From NCBI RefSeq assembly GCF_004006235.1, contig NZ_CP034753.1, positions 2,232,001 to 2,296,000 of the forward strand: a stretch of 64,000 bases of DNA. Reading direction: 5' to 3'. Of this stretch, positions 38,241 to 45,871 are shown one piece after another. The stretch comes from Agromyces sp. LHK192 (GTDB taxonomy: Bacteria; Actinomycetota; Actinomycetes; Actinomycetales; Microbacteriaceae). The notes under the pieces were generated by a model. It was not told the origin of the DNA and ran no database searches. It was given only the letters and a program-made list of their open reading frames with translations. Made by a program: the position numbers and the translations under genes. Every line of letters begins with the position of its first letter. Positions within the stretch are counted from its first letter, which is position 1.

Positions 38241-38320
38241 CCCGACATCGGATCACCTCGGCTGCACGTCCGTCGCACGGAGTCGGCGCGCGAACAGCCT
38301 GATTCGCGGAGGAAATGCAA

Positions 38321-38344
38321 AAACCCCCGGCGAACCGGGGGTTT
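38321..38344 (-). terminator. Terminator after tRNA-Val(GAC)
   Basis: AAACCCCCGG (38321-38330) pairs with CCGGGGGTTT (38335-38344). On the minus strand it is followed by a run of T, seven bases past the tRNA 3' end. Confidence 0.9.
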
Positions 38345-38351
38345 CTCGTGG

Positions 38352-38423
38352 TGGGCGATACTGGGATCGAACCAGTGACCTCTTCCGTGTCAGGGAAGCG
38401 CGCTACCGCTGCGCCAATCGCCC
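38352..38423 (-). tRNA. tRNA-Val (anticodon GAC)
   Basis: Complete cloverleaf on the minus strand: acceptor GGGCGAT/ATCGCCC with A73, D arm GCGC...GCGC, anticodon arm CTTCC-CTGACAC-GGAAG with GAC, T arm ACTGG-TTCGATC-CCAGT. CCA is not encoded. Reads GTC and GTT codons. Nearly identical to the tRNA-Val(CAC) at 39038 outside a few positions. Confidence 0.98.
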
Positions 38424-38462
38424 GTGTGAACTGACCAACCCTAACAGGTGATCAGCTTGTGG

Positions 38463-38533
38463 AGGTGGATACGGGATTCGAACCCGTGTATACGGCTTTG
38501 CAGGCCGCTGCCTCGCCTCTCGGCCAATCCACC
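38463..38533 (-). tRNA. tRNA-Cys (anticodon GCA)
   Basis: Minus-strand cloverleaf: acceptor GGTGGAT/ATCCACC with the T73 typical of tRNA-Cys, anticodon arm GCGGC-CTGCAAA-GCCGT, T arm ACGGG-TTCGAAT-CCCGT. The next three bases (38460-38462) encode CCA. Likely co-transcribed with tRNA-Val(GAC), 39 bases downstream. Confidence 0.98.
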
Positions 38534-38614
38534 GTGCGCCGTTCGAAACGGCACTGGCTTCACCGTACTGGGTTTCTCCTCGATGTTGCCATCTCGGGCG
38601 TAGCCACCTCAGAA

Positions 38615-38642
38615 CGAAGCCGAGCATTGCTGCTCGGCTTCG
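38615..38642 (-). terminator. Terminator after tRNA-Gly
   Basis: A 12-bp stem (CGAAGCCGAGCA with its complement, loop TTGC) five bases past the tRNA-Gly 3' end, followed by TTCT on the minus strand. Confidence 0.88.
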
Positions 38643-38647
38643 GTCAG

Positions 38648-38720
38648 AGCGGATGACGAGACTCGAACTCGCGACCCTCACCTTGGCAAGGTGATGCGCT
38701 ACCAACTGCGCCACATCCGC
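38648..38720 (-). tRNA. tRNA-Gly (anticodon GCC)
   Basis: Minus-strand cloverleaf: acceptor GCGGATG/CATCCGC with T73, D arm GCGC...GCGC, anticodon arm TCACC-TTGCCAA-GGTGA, T arm GCGAG-TTCGAGT-CTCGT. CCA not encoded. Has its own promoter and terminator. Confidence 0.98.
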
Positions 38721-38749
38721 GTTGTCACCGTGTTCCGGCGACAGAGAAG

Positions 38750-38779
38750 ACTCTAACCGAAAGGGTGAACGAGTACCAA
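38750..38779 (-). promoter_or_regulatory. Promoter of tRNA-Gly
   Basis: On the minus strand: -35 TTGGTA (38774-38779), 18-bp spacer, -10 TAGAGT (38750-38755). Transcription would begin near 38743, about 22 bases before the mature 5' end. Confidence 0.6.
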
Positions 38780-38992
38780 ACTGAGCGAAGCTCCCCGGGT
38801 GTTTCCGCCGGTCCACCGCGGAAAAGCGACCCGCATCCCGGGCGTGTCGAGGCGCGTATCCGCATGGCAGCGAGGGATGCCTCCCTGCCGTCCGAAGTCG
38901 ATTCGCGCCACGAGTTCGCACTGTTCCTCGACGCGCCGGACTGCTCGGATCCGCGCCAGCGCGCCGATGTGCATTCGCCCCCGATCGTCGGC

Positions 38993-38998
38993 TAGTAT
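38993..38998 (+). promoter_or_regulatory. -10 box of tRNA-Val(CAC)
   Basis: TAGTAT, 39 bases before the mature tRNA 5' end. The -35 hexamer is not clear. Confidence 0.5.
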
Positions 38999-39037
38999 CG
39001 AACCCGCGGCCGACCGGTTCGGTCGCGAAATCCTGAT

Positions 39038-39110
39038 GGGCGATTGGCGCAGCTGGTAGCGCGCTTCCTTCACACGGAAGAGGTCGTCGGTTCGAGCCCG
39101 GCATCGCCCA
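39038..39110 (+). tRNA. tRNA-Val (anticodon CAC)
   Basis: Plus-strand cloverleaf: acceptor GGGCGAT/ATCGCCC with A73, D arm GCGC...GCGC, anticodon arm CTTCC-TTCACAC-GGAAG, T arm GTCGG-TTCGAGC-CCGGC. CCA not encoded. Reads GTG, a frequent Val codon in this GC-rich genome. Confidence 0.98.
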
Positions 39111-39119
39111 CACACAGAG

Positions 39120-39139
39120 ACCCCCGGTTCGCCGGGGGT
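39120..39139 (+). terminator. Terminator after tRNA-Val(CAC)
   Basis: ACCCCCGG-TTCG-CCGGGGGT followed by TTTCGTCGTT. Its core stem and loop are the same as in the terminator of tRNA-Val(GAC). Confidence 0.9.
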
Positions 39140-39209
39140 TTCGTCGTTCTCACCGGGCACGCCGGCCGGTCCACGGCCCGCATCGCGCGGTCGAGTGCGT
39201 CACGGGCGA

Positions 39210-39779
39210 TCAGGCGCTCCGCCAGCCGTACCGCGCCCCCAGCGCATGCGTGAGCGCCTCGAATCGCGCCGCATCGAGGGTCGCACCCTCCCGCCGCATA
39301 CCCGCCGTGCTGACGCGGAACACCCGATCGATCCGGGCCCAGCTCGGGCGCCCCTGCGCGTCCCACGGGCCTGCGCCGAGCGGCACGAGGTCGTGATCGT
39401 CGTCGCGCCCCTTGCTCGTCAACTGCACGGCCAGGAACTCGCCGTCGGCGCCTGCGGCCACGATTGCGACCGGCCGGTCCTTGCCTCGCCCGTCGCGCTC
39501 CTCGAACGGCACCCAGGTCCAGACGATCTCGCCCGGGTCCGGCTCGCCGTCGCGCTCGGGGCGGTAGGCGAAGCGAACCGCGCCGATCCGCCGGGGGTCG
39601 AGTTCTGTCGTGGCAGCGCTCCCGCTCCGTCCGGGTGACGGCGCAGCGTCTGAGCGGCCGCTCGGTGCGGCATCCGTCGTCGGCGGCTGCTGCCCGCTGT
39701 GTACTCGCGAGGTCCCGCCTCGGGCGACGGTCCGCACGAGGCTCGTCAGTGCGTTGAGGAGGCGGTGGCTTCGCGACAC
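39210..39779 (-). CDS. PemK/MazF-like protein
   Basis: A 189-residue protein. The first ~60 residues are Ser/Pro/Ala-rich and not conserved; from about residue 62 it has a PemK/MazF-like beta-barrel pattern, PGEIVWTWVPFEE, GRGKDRPVAIV and FLAVQLTSKGRDDDHDLVPLG, ending in RVSTAGMRREGATLD. MazF-type toxins are mRNA endonucleases that pair with a small antitoxin. No antitoxin gene is visible on either side, so this may be a stand-alone domesticated member common in Actinobacteria. GTG start at 39779; a shorter start is possible. Confidence 0.72.
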   Translation of the reverse strand: MSRSHRLLNALTSLVRTVARGGTSRVHSGQQPPTTDAAPSGRSDAAPSPGRSGSAATTELDPRRIGAVRFAYRPERDGEPDPGEIVWTWVPFEERDGRGKDRPVAIVAAGADGEFLAVQLTSKGRDDDHDLVPLGAGPWDAQGRPSWARIDRVFRVSTAGMRREGATLDAARFEALTHALGARYGWRSA

Positions 39780-39833
39780 ATCCGCACCCTATCGGACCGG
39801 ATTCCGCTCGATCCGGACCGATGACGCGCCGAA

Positions 39834-39885
39834 GGGCGGTGGGGATGCGGCGGGTGCTCCACGCACCGTTCGCTCCCCACCGCCC
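39834..39885 (-). terminator. Terminator after amt
   Basis: GGGCGGTGGGGA (39834-39845) pairs with TCCCCACCGCCC (39874-39885); the 28-base loop contains an inner GGTGC/GCACC stem. It begins 20 bases past the amt stop. Confidence 0.75.
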
Positions 39886-39905
39886 TCGCGGTGGATTCGA
39901 GATCG

Positions 39906-41168
39906 TCAGACGGTCTCGAGCTTGTAGCCCTCTTCACCGTGCACGACGGTGTCGATGCCGGCGATCTCGTCCTCGTCCTTGACGCGGAAGCCGATCGTCT
40001 TCTGGATCAGGAACCCGATGACGTAGGCGAGCACGAAGGAGTATGCGAGCACCGCGAACGCCGCGATGGCCTGGACCATGAGCTGCGTGAGGTTGCCGCT
40101 GTAGATGAGGCCGGTGCCGTTGGCGAAGAAGCCCAGGTAGAGCGTGCCGATGAGGCCGCCGACGAGGTGGATGCCCACCACGTCGAGCGAGTCGTCGAAG
40201 CCCCACTTGAACTTCAGGTCGATCGCGAGGGCGCAGACCGCACCGGCGACGAGACCGAGCACGATGGCCCAGATGGGCGTCAGCGACGCGCAGGCGGGGG
40301 TGATCGCGACGAGACCGGCGACGGCACCCGATGCGGCACCGACCGAGGTCGGCTTGCCGTCCTTGATCTTCTCGACGAGCAGCCACGCGAGCAGCGCTGC
40401 GGCGGGAGCGGCGATGGTGTTGACGAACGCGAGGGCGGCGGTGCCGTCGGCCGCGAGCTCGGAGCCCGCGTTGAAGCCGAACCAGCCGAACCACAGGAGG
40501 CCGGCGCCGAGGAGCACGAACGGCGGGTTGTGCGGGACGTGGGCGCCCTTCGAGAAGCCGACGCGCTTGCCCAGCACGAGTGCGAGCGCGAGCGCTGCGG
40601 CACCGGCGTTGATGTGCACCGCGGTGCCGCCGGCGAAGTCGATCGCGCCGACGCCGAACCACTCCTGCATGCCGTAGGTGATCCAGCCGCCGTACGCGAA
40701 CGAGCCGTCGTCCGCGAGGCCGAAGTTGAACACCCAGCTCGCGACCGGGAAGTACACGATGGTCGCCCAGAGTGCGGCGAAGACCATCCACGCGCCGAAC
40801 TTCGCTCGGTCGGCGATGGCGCCGGAGACCAACGCGACGGTGAGGATGGCGAAGGTGGCCTGGAACGCGACGAAGGCCAGCGGCGGGTACGCGGCGTCCT
40901 CGGGCGTCTCGAGCAGGCTCGACAGGCCGATGGCCGACCAGTCGATCGACCACGGGGCGATGAGGCCCTCAGCGCCCGGGAAGGCGATCGCGTAGCCGTA
41001 GACGACCCACAGGACGCCGATGAGACCCAGTGCGCCGAAGCTGAGCATCATCATGCTGATGACGCTCTTCGCCTTGACCAGACCGCCGTAGAAGAACGCC
41101 AGTCCAGGGGTCATCAGCAACACGAGGGCTGCCGCGATCAGCATGAACGCGGTGTTGCCTTGATCCAT
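39906..41168 (-). CDS. amt: Ammonium transporter
   Basis: Trimeric Amt/Rh channel for ammonium uptake in the cytoplasmic membrane. The 420 residues have 11 predicted helices. The twin pore histidines are in DFAGGTAVHINAGAAALAL (about His168) and VVGIHLVGGLIGTLYLG (about His320); the outer-gate FFYGGLVKAKSVISMMM is also present. The short cytoplasmic tail IAGIDTVVHGEEGYKLETV is conserved. In many Actinobacteria glnK and glnD follow amt; neither is here. A GlnR-type box lies upstream. Confidence 0.97.
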   Translation of the reverse strand: MDQGNTAFMLIAAALVLLMTPGLAFFYGGLVKAKSVISMMMLSFGALGLIGVLWVVYGYAIAFPGAEGLIAPWSIDWSAIGLSSLLETPEDAAYPPLAFVAFQATFAILTVALVSGAIADRAKFGAWMVFAALWATIVYFPVASWVFNFGLADDGSFAYGGWITYGMQEWFGVGAIDFAGGTAVHINAGAAALALALVLGKRVGFSKGAHVPHNPPFVLLGAGLLWFGWFGFNAGSELAADGTAALAFVNTIAAPAAALLAWLLVEKIKDGKPTSVGAASGAVAGLVAITPACASLTPIWAIVLGLVAGAVCALAIDLKFKWGFDDSLDVVGIHLVGGLIGTLYLGFFANGTGLIYSGNLTQLMVQAIAAFAVLAYSFVLAYVIGFLIQKTIGFRVKDEDEIAGIDTVVHGEEGYKLETV

Positions 41169-41249
41169 GTCGAACCTCTCTTATGAATTCAGGGGGTGGC
41201 TTGCGTCGCCCAGTTTCATGAGTCGAGATTTCGAACGGCGTCGGCGGAT

Positions 41250-41265
41250 GTTTCACCGTCGTTAC
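41250..41265 (-). promoter_or_regulatory. GlnR-type box upstream of amt
   Basis: On the minus strand GTAAC-GACGGT-GAAAC fits the GlnR consensus GTNAC-n6-GNAAC at all fixed positions, 82 bases before the amt ATG. A poorer GTAAA/GTTTC pair lies at 41281-41296, with centres 31 bp apart. Suggests nitrogen control of amt. Confidence 0.7.
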
Positions 41266-41360
41266 GTCCGGCGGCGGAATGTAAACAGCGCGTTTCCGCG
41301 AGCGGGTGAACCGCAGGGAATCAGACGTGGATGTCTTGCCGAACGCCCGTGAGGACGCCG

Positions 41361-42416
41361 TCAGTCGTGCGGCGGGAGCTCCCCCGACGTCAGCGCCGTC
41401 ATGCGGCTCATCGCACGGAGGTACTTCTTGCGGTAGCCGCCGGACATCATCTCGTCGTCGAACACGCCGTCGAGACGCGTGCCGCTCGCGATGATCGGCA
41501 CCTCCGCGTCGTAGACACGGTCGATGAACGCGACCAGCCGGAGCGCCGCGTTCTGGTCGTGCAACTCGTGCACGCCGCGCAGCGCGATGGTCTCGAGTCC
41601 GTCGACGATCTTCACGTACTTCGACGGATGCACGGTTGCGAGGTGCGCGACGAGTGCGTCGAAGTCGTCGAGCGAGACGGCGTGGCCGCGGCGGCTCAGC
41701 GCCTCGGCGACGGCGTCCACACGGTCGTCGGACTCCAGCGCGACGGCGTGGCCGTCGGTGTCGCGGCGGCGGAAGTCGAGGCCGTCGATCCGCAGCGTCT
41801 CGAAGTTCGACGACAGGGCGTGGATCTCCCGCAGGAAGTCGGCCGCGGCGAACCGCCCCTCCCCCAGCGCGTTCGGCGGCGTGTTGCTCGTCGCGGCCAC
41901 CCGGGTGCCCGACTGCATCAGCTCGCCCAGGAATCGGGTCATCAGCATCGTGTCGCCCGGGTCGTCGAGCTCGAACTCGTCGATGCAGATGAGTTTCGCC
42001 CCGCGGAGCAGTTCGAGCGCCTGCGCGTACCCGAGCGCGCCGACCAGCGCGGTGTACTGCATGAACGTGCCGAAGTACTTCGGCCCGTGGGCGACGTGCC
42101 AGAGCGCCGCGAGGAGGTGGGTCTTGCCGACGCCGAACCCGCCGTCCAGGTAGACACCCGGCAGTTCGATGCGGGCCGGGCGCTTGCGCGAGAAGAAGCC
42201 GCCCGGCCGCTGCGCCGCGCGCCACGCGCCGGCGAACTGGTTCAACCGGTCGAGTGCGGCCTGCTGCGATTCGAAGTCGGTATCGGGCCGGTACGACTCG
42301 AACGACGCGTGCTCGAACTGCGGCGGCGGGGTCAGTCCTGCCGCGATCTCCGCCCCCGACATCGACGGGTCGCGGTCGACGAGGCGGATGGGCGCTGAGG
42401 CGGGAGCCGAGGTCAT
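41361..42416 (-). CDS. zapE: Cell division protein ZapE (AFG1-like ATPase)
   Basis: P-loop ATPase of the ZapE/AFG1 family, linked in E. coli to the division ring under stress. The 351 residues contain the Walker A GGFGVGKTHLLAALWH near residue 95, Walker B LICIDEFELDDPGD, sensor-type RVAATSNTPPNALGEGRF and the C-terminal FIDRVYDAEVPIIASG. The start ATG 42416 (MTSAPASAPIRLVDRDP) has no clear ribosome-binding site; GTG five codons upstream is an alternative. Divergent from sseA. Confidence 0.93.
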   Translation of the reverse strand: MTSAPASAPIRLVDRDPSMSGAEIAAGLTPPPQFEHASFESYRPDTDFESQQAALDRLNQFAGAWRAAQRPGGFFSRKRPARIELPGVYLDGGFGVGKTHLLAALWHVAHGPKYFGTFMQYTALVGALGYAQALELLRGAKLICIDEFELDDPGDTMLMTRFLGELMQSGTRVAATSNTPPNALGEGRFAAADFLREIHALSSNFETLRIDGLDFRRRDTDGHAVALESDDRVDAVAEALSRRGHAVSLDDFDALVAHLATVHPSKYVKIVDGLETIALRGVHELHDQNAALRLVAFIDRVYDAEVPIIASGTRLDGVFDDEMMSGGYRKKYLRAMSRMTALTSGELPPHD

Positions 42417-42560
42417 GGAGGAAGGCACGCTTTCGTGTTGCACCGGATGACGGGGGCCGTGAGATCGCCCCGCGCCCCGCGTAGATTCGGGGGCGACAGG
42501 TCTACAGCCTAGTCCGCACCGCGCGACACGCTGGTGCTCCCGGCGATCCCAGGAGGTTCC

Positions 42561-43460
42561 ATGTCCGTCGAGTTCGACCCCGCCGAGAAGTTCACCGCCT
42601 ATGCGCGGCCGGAGCGCCTCGTGACGACGCAATGGCTCGAGGACCACCTCGGCGACCCGGGCCTGGCGGTCGTCGAATCCGACGAGGACGTCCTCCTCTA
42701 CGAGGTCGGCCACATCCCCGGCGCCGTCAAGATCGACTGGCACACCGACCTCAACGACCCGGTGGTACGCGACTACGTCGGACCCGAACGGTTCGCCGAG
42801 CTGCTCGGCTCGAAGGGCATCTCGCGCGACAGCACGATCGTCGTCTACGGCGACAAGAACAACTGGTGGGCCGCCTACGCGCTCTGGGTCTTCACCCTCT
42901 ACGGCCACGACGACGTCCGCCTCCTCGACGGCGGCCGCGACCTCTGGATCGCGGAGGGTCGCGCCATCACGACCGATCCGACCGAGGTCGCGCCGGTCGA
43001 GTATCCCGTCGTCGAGCGCGACGACATCGCGATCCGCGCGTTCAAGGAGGACGTGCTCGCCCACCTCGGCAACCCGCTGATCGACGTCCGCTCCCCCGAG
43101 GAATACTCCGGCGAGCGCACGACCGCACCGGCGTATCCCGAGGAGGGCGCGCTGCGTGCCGGGCACATCCCCACCGCGGCATCCGTCCCCTGGGCTCGTG
43201 CGGCGGCGGCCGACGGGACGTTCAAGACCCGCGAGGAGCTCGACGCCATCTACCGCGACGAGGTCGGCCTGGAGGACGGCGACTCGGTCATCGCCTACTG
43301 CCGCATCGGCGAACGCTCGAGCCACACGTGGTTCGTGCTGAAGCACCTGCTCGGCTTCGACGACGTCCGCAACTACGACGGGTCGTGGACCGAATGGGGC
43401 AGCGCGGTACGCGTGCCGATCGTCTCGGGCGCCGACCGCGGCGAGGTCCCGGGACGCTGA
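42561..43460 (+). CDS. sseA: Thiosulfate/3-mercaptopyruvate sulfurtransferase
   Basis: Two-domain rhodanese that moves sulfane sulfur to thiophilic acceptors. The 299 residues have an inactive N-terminal rhodanese domain ([12 protein letters not shown]) and an active C-terminal one with the catalytic loop [13 protein letters not shown], Cys near residue 235. AGGAGG lies 5 bases before the ATG. Followed by sufE; both handle sulfur. Confidence 0.94.
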   Translation: MSVEFDPAEKFTAYARPERLVTTQWLEDHLGDPGLAVVESDEDVLLYEVGHIPGAVKIDWHTDLNDPVVRDYVGPERFAELLGSKGISRDSTIVVYGDKNNWWAAYALWVFTLYGHDDVRLLDGGRDLWIAEGRAITTDPTEVAPVEYPVVERDDIAIRAFKEDVLAHLGNPLIDVRSPEEYSGERTTAPAYPEEGALRAGHIPTAASVPWARAAAADGTFKTREELDAIYRDEVGLEDGDSVIAYCRIGERSSHTWFVLKHLLGFDDVRNYDGSWTEWGSAVRVPIVSGADRGEVPGR

Positions 43461-43525
43461 CGCAGGCTCCCGGCCGACCGGCGCATCCGGCGACGACCGA
43501 CCTCCCGCGTGGGAGAATCGCGTTG

Positions 43526-43960
43526 ATGGATGCCACGATCCCCGCCGCCCTCGCCGAGACGAAAGAGGACTTCCTCGCACTCGCCGTGCGCGACCGCCTG
43601 CAGCTGCTGCTCGACTTCTCGAACGAACTTCCCGAACTGCCCGAGCGGTTCCAGGACCACCCCGACCTGTTCGAACGCGTCGAGGAGTGCCAGTCGCCGG
43701 TGTTCATCTTCGTCGAGATCGTCGACGGTCGGGTGCACCTGCACGCGACGGCGCCCGCGGAGGCGCCGACGACGCGCGGGTTCGCGTCGATCCTGGTGCA
43801 GGGGCTCGACGGCCTCACCGTCGAGGAGGTGCTCGCGGTTCCCGCCGACTACCCGCAAACGCTCGGCCTGGCGGAGGCGGTCTCTCCGCTCCGGGTGCGC
43901 GGCATGACGGGCATGCTCGGGCGGGTCAAGCGGCAGGTGCACGAGCGCCTGGCGGGCTGA
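43526..43960 (+). CDS. sufE: SufE-family cysteine desulfuration protein
   Basis: Accepts sulfur from the cysteine desulfurase SufS during Fe-S cluster assembly. The 144 residues include NELPELPERF, the active-site Cys in RVEECQSPVFIFVEI (about residue 55) and ADYPQTLGLAEAVSPLRVRGMTGMLGRVKRQV. ATG at 43526; a TTG one codon earlier is closer to GGGAGA and could be used. It shares the sseA transcript direction, 65 bases downstream. Confidence 0.94.
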   Translation: MDATIPAALAETKEDFLALAVRDRLQLLLDFSNELPELPERFQDHPDLFERVEECQSPVFIFVEIVDGRVHLHATAPAEAPTTRGFASILVQGLDGLTVEEVLAVPADYPQTLGLAEAVSPLRVRGMTGMLGRVKRQVHERLAG

Positions 43961-43979
43961 GTCGCAGGCTCGGGTCCCC

Positions 43980-45194
43980 TCACCCCGCGATCTCGGTCTC
44001 CTCCCCCGACGGCGTGCCGACGACCGACCTGCGGAGCAGCCAGGCCTCGATGAGGCCTTCCCAACGTTCGGGCTCCGCATTCCAGAGCTTGGTGTGCCGT
44101 GCACCGTGGAAGACCTCGAACTCGATCAGATCCGGGCGTGCCTCCGCGAAGCGTCGGGCGCCCGTGATCGGCACGAACCCGTCGTCCTCGCTCGCCATGA
44201 GCAGCATCGGCACGCCGAACTCGTGGGCCCGCGCCACCGCGTCGAGGCTCTCGAGGTCGATGGGAGCGGCGAGCCCGGTCACCTCGACGGCGACGGGTGC
44301 GGCGAGGAGCCGGGTCACCAGCTCGCTCATCTGGTCGGGCAGGCCGATCATCGAGCCCTGGAAGCGGAGGATGTCGGCCCAGTCGATCGCCGGGGACTCG
44401 AGGATCATCCCGCTCAGCACCTCTCGCACCTCGGTCGACCGCAGCACGGCCTGCAGTGAGATCGCACCGCCCATCGACCACCCCATGAGCACGACCTCCC
44501 GGGCGCCGCGCTCCCTCGCGTAGCGCACCGCGTCGACCACGTCCTCCCATTCGGTGCCGCCGAGGCCGTACCTGCGGTCGATGCTCTCGGGCGCCTCGCC
44601 GTCGTTCCGGTACGACATGAGCAGCGAGTTCCAGCCGGCCGCCCGTGCGGGCGCGACCGCTCGGAGCGCCTCCTGGCGCTTGGCTCCGCGACCGTGCACC
44701 TGGACGACCCAGCGATCGGATGCCTCGTCCGCGGGGATCTCCCATGCCGGTGCCGCTCCGAGCGCGGTGGGGACGATCACGTCCGCGTACGGGACGCCGA
44801 GCTCCCACGGGCCGATGAAGAGGCTGCCCTCGATCCGCCCGCGCGCCGCGCGCTCGAGGCGGCCGAAGTCGACGCGCTCGATGCTGCGGGTGACCCGCCG
44901 GTCGCGCACCTCGACGACGTCCCCGAGCCGGGCGTGGCCCGCGTCGTGCTCGAACCAGAACCCGTATCGGCCGGGCATGTCGGCCTCGTGCCCCTCGATC
45001 ACGATGCGTCCGGCGGGACGGTCCACCGCGATGATGCGGATGTCCTCCTCGCGCGCACCCGACGGCGTGACCACGCGTCGCGCGAAGACGACGGTGAGGA
45101 CCGCGACCGCAGCTCCGACGACCGCTCCCAGCAGTGCGATCGAGCCGGCGAGGACTCCGACCGCCTTCCCCACGTTTCGCATCCCCTGCGACAT
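43980..45194 (-). CDS. Membrane-anchored alpha/beta hydrolase
   Basis: A 404-residue protein with one N-terminal transmembrane helix (about 9-37, VGVLAGSIALLGAVVGAAVAVLTVVFA), a beta-rich ~100-residue region and an alpha/beta hydrolase domain. The nucleophile elbow GWSMGGA (Ser near 255), the Asp in MLLMASEDDGFVPI and the His in FHGARHTKLW form the expected triad. It is of the serine aminopeptidase/BEM46 type; the substrate is unknown. MSQGMRNVGK at 45194 is chosen because GGAAGGGG precedes it. Tail to tail with sufE. Confidence 0.88.
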   Translation of the reverse strand: MSQGMRNVGKAVGVLAGSIALLGAVVGAAVAVLTVVFARRVVTPSGAREEDIRIIAVDRPAGRIVIEGHEADMPGRYGFWFEHDAGHARLGDVVEVRDRRVTRSIERVDFGRLERAARGRIEGSLFIGPWELGVPYADVIVPTALGAAPAWEIPADEASDRWVVQVHGRGAKRQEALRAVAPARAAGWNSLLMSYRNDGEAPESIDRRYGLGGTEWEDVVDAVRYARERGAREVVLMGWSMGGAISLQAVLRSTEVREVLSGMILESPAIDWADILRFQGSMIGLPDQMSELVTRLLAAPVAVEVTGLAAPIDLESLDAVARAHEFGVPMLLMASEDDGFVPITGARRFAEARPDLIEFEVFHGARHTKLWNAEPERWEGLIEAWLLRRSVVGTPSGEETEIAG

Positions 45195-45283
45195 CCGGCC
45201 CCTTCCCCGAAACGATCCTGACGTTGACCGCGCGCGCGGCGTGCCGCATCGGCCCGTCATCGTCCAGACTCTAGTCTGCAGGG

Positions 45284-45871
45284 GTGTCCGATCGAGCGAC
45301 GCCGACCCCCGCCGAGTTCGAGGCCGCACTCGCCTCGATGCGCGATGCCGTGCCGCGCGCGGAACTCCGGATGGAACCGTTCCCGGCGCCCGGCTCGTTG
45401 GCCCCATACGCCGCGGCGCTCTCGGCAGACGTCGCGCCCACGCGCCACGCCGACGACTCGGACCTGGGAACGGGGCGGTTCGTCCTCCTCTACGATCCCT
45501 CGGAGCCGGAGGCCTGGGGCGGTCGGTTCCGCGTCGTGTGCTTCGCGCAGGCACCGCTCGAGACCGACATCGGCCTGGACCCGTTCGTCGCCGACGTGGC
45601 CTGGTCCTGGCTCGTGGACGCGCTCGACGCGCGCGGCGCCCACTACGTCGCCGCGAGCGGAACGGCGACCAAGATCCTCTCGACCGGGTACGGCGAACTC
45701 GCGCACCGGGGCGACGGCGCCCAGCTCGAGCTCCGCGCCTCCTGGACTCCGATCGACGCGCAGATCGCCCCGCATGTGGAAGGCTGGGGAGAATTGTTGT
45801 GCATGCTCGCCGGCCTCCCTCCACGTTCGGAGGGGGTCACCGCGCTGCCGCGTCGGAGGTACCGTGGTTGA
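45284..45871 (+). CDS. DUF3000 family protein
   Basis: A 195-residue actinobacterial protein of unknown function. The FEAALASMRDAVPRAELRMEPFPAPGSLAPYAAALSADV start and the FVADVAWSWLVDALDARGAHYVAASGTATKI segment fit DUF3000. GTG start. It overlaps the RNase D-like gene by 8 bases, an order conserved in Actinobacteria, so a shared role in RNA metabolism is possible but unproven. Confidence 0.9.
   Translation: MSDRATPTPAEFEAALASMRDAVPRAELRMEPFPAPGSLAPYAAALSADVAPTRHADDSDLGTGRFVLLYDPSEPEAWGGRFRVVCFAQAPLETDIGLDPFVADVAWSWLVDALDARGAHYVAASGTATKILSTGYGELAHRGDGAQLELRASWTPIDAQIAPHVEGWGELLCMLAGLPPRSEGVTALPRRRYRG

Larger units (their letters stand above)
38721..39037. other. Gene-free stretch between divergent tRNA genes
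   Basis: About 317 bases. It holds the tRNA-Gly promoter at the left end and the tRNA-Val(CAC) promoter at the right end. The middle (38780-38960) is open in several frames but without a ribosome-binding site or any recognisable protein feature, so I call no gene there. Confidence 0.6.

Noticed and set aside
38765..38995. Small gene between tRNA-Gly and tRNA-Val(CAC)
   Set aside because: No ribosome-binding site, it begins inside the tRNA-Gly promoter region, and the translated composition is like antisense noise.
36093..39779. Integrated mobile element at the tRNA genes
   Set aside because: tRNA genes and an accessory enzyme lie together, but there is no integrase, no duplicated tRNA 3' end as an att site beyond the two tRNA-Val genes, and base composition is like the surroundings.
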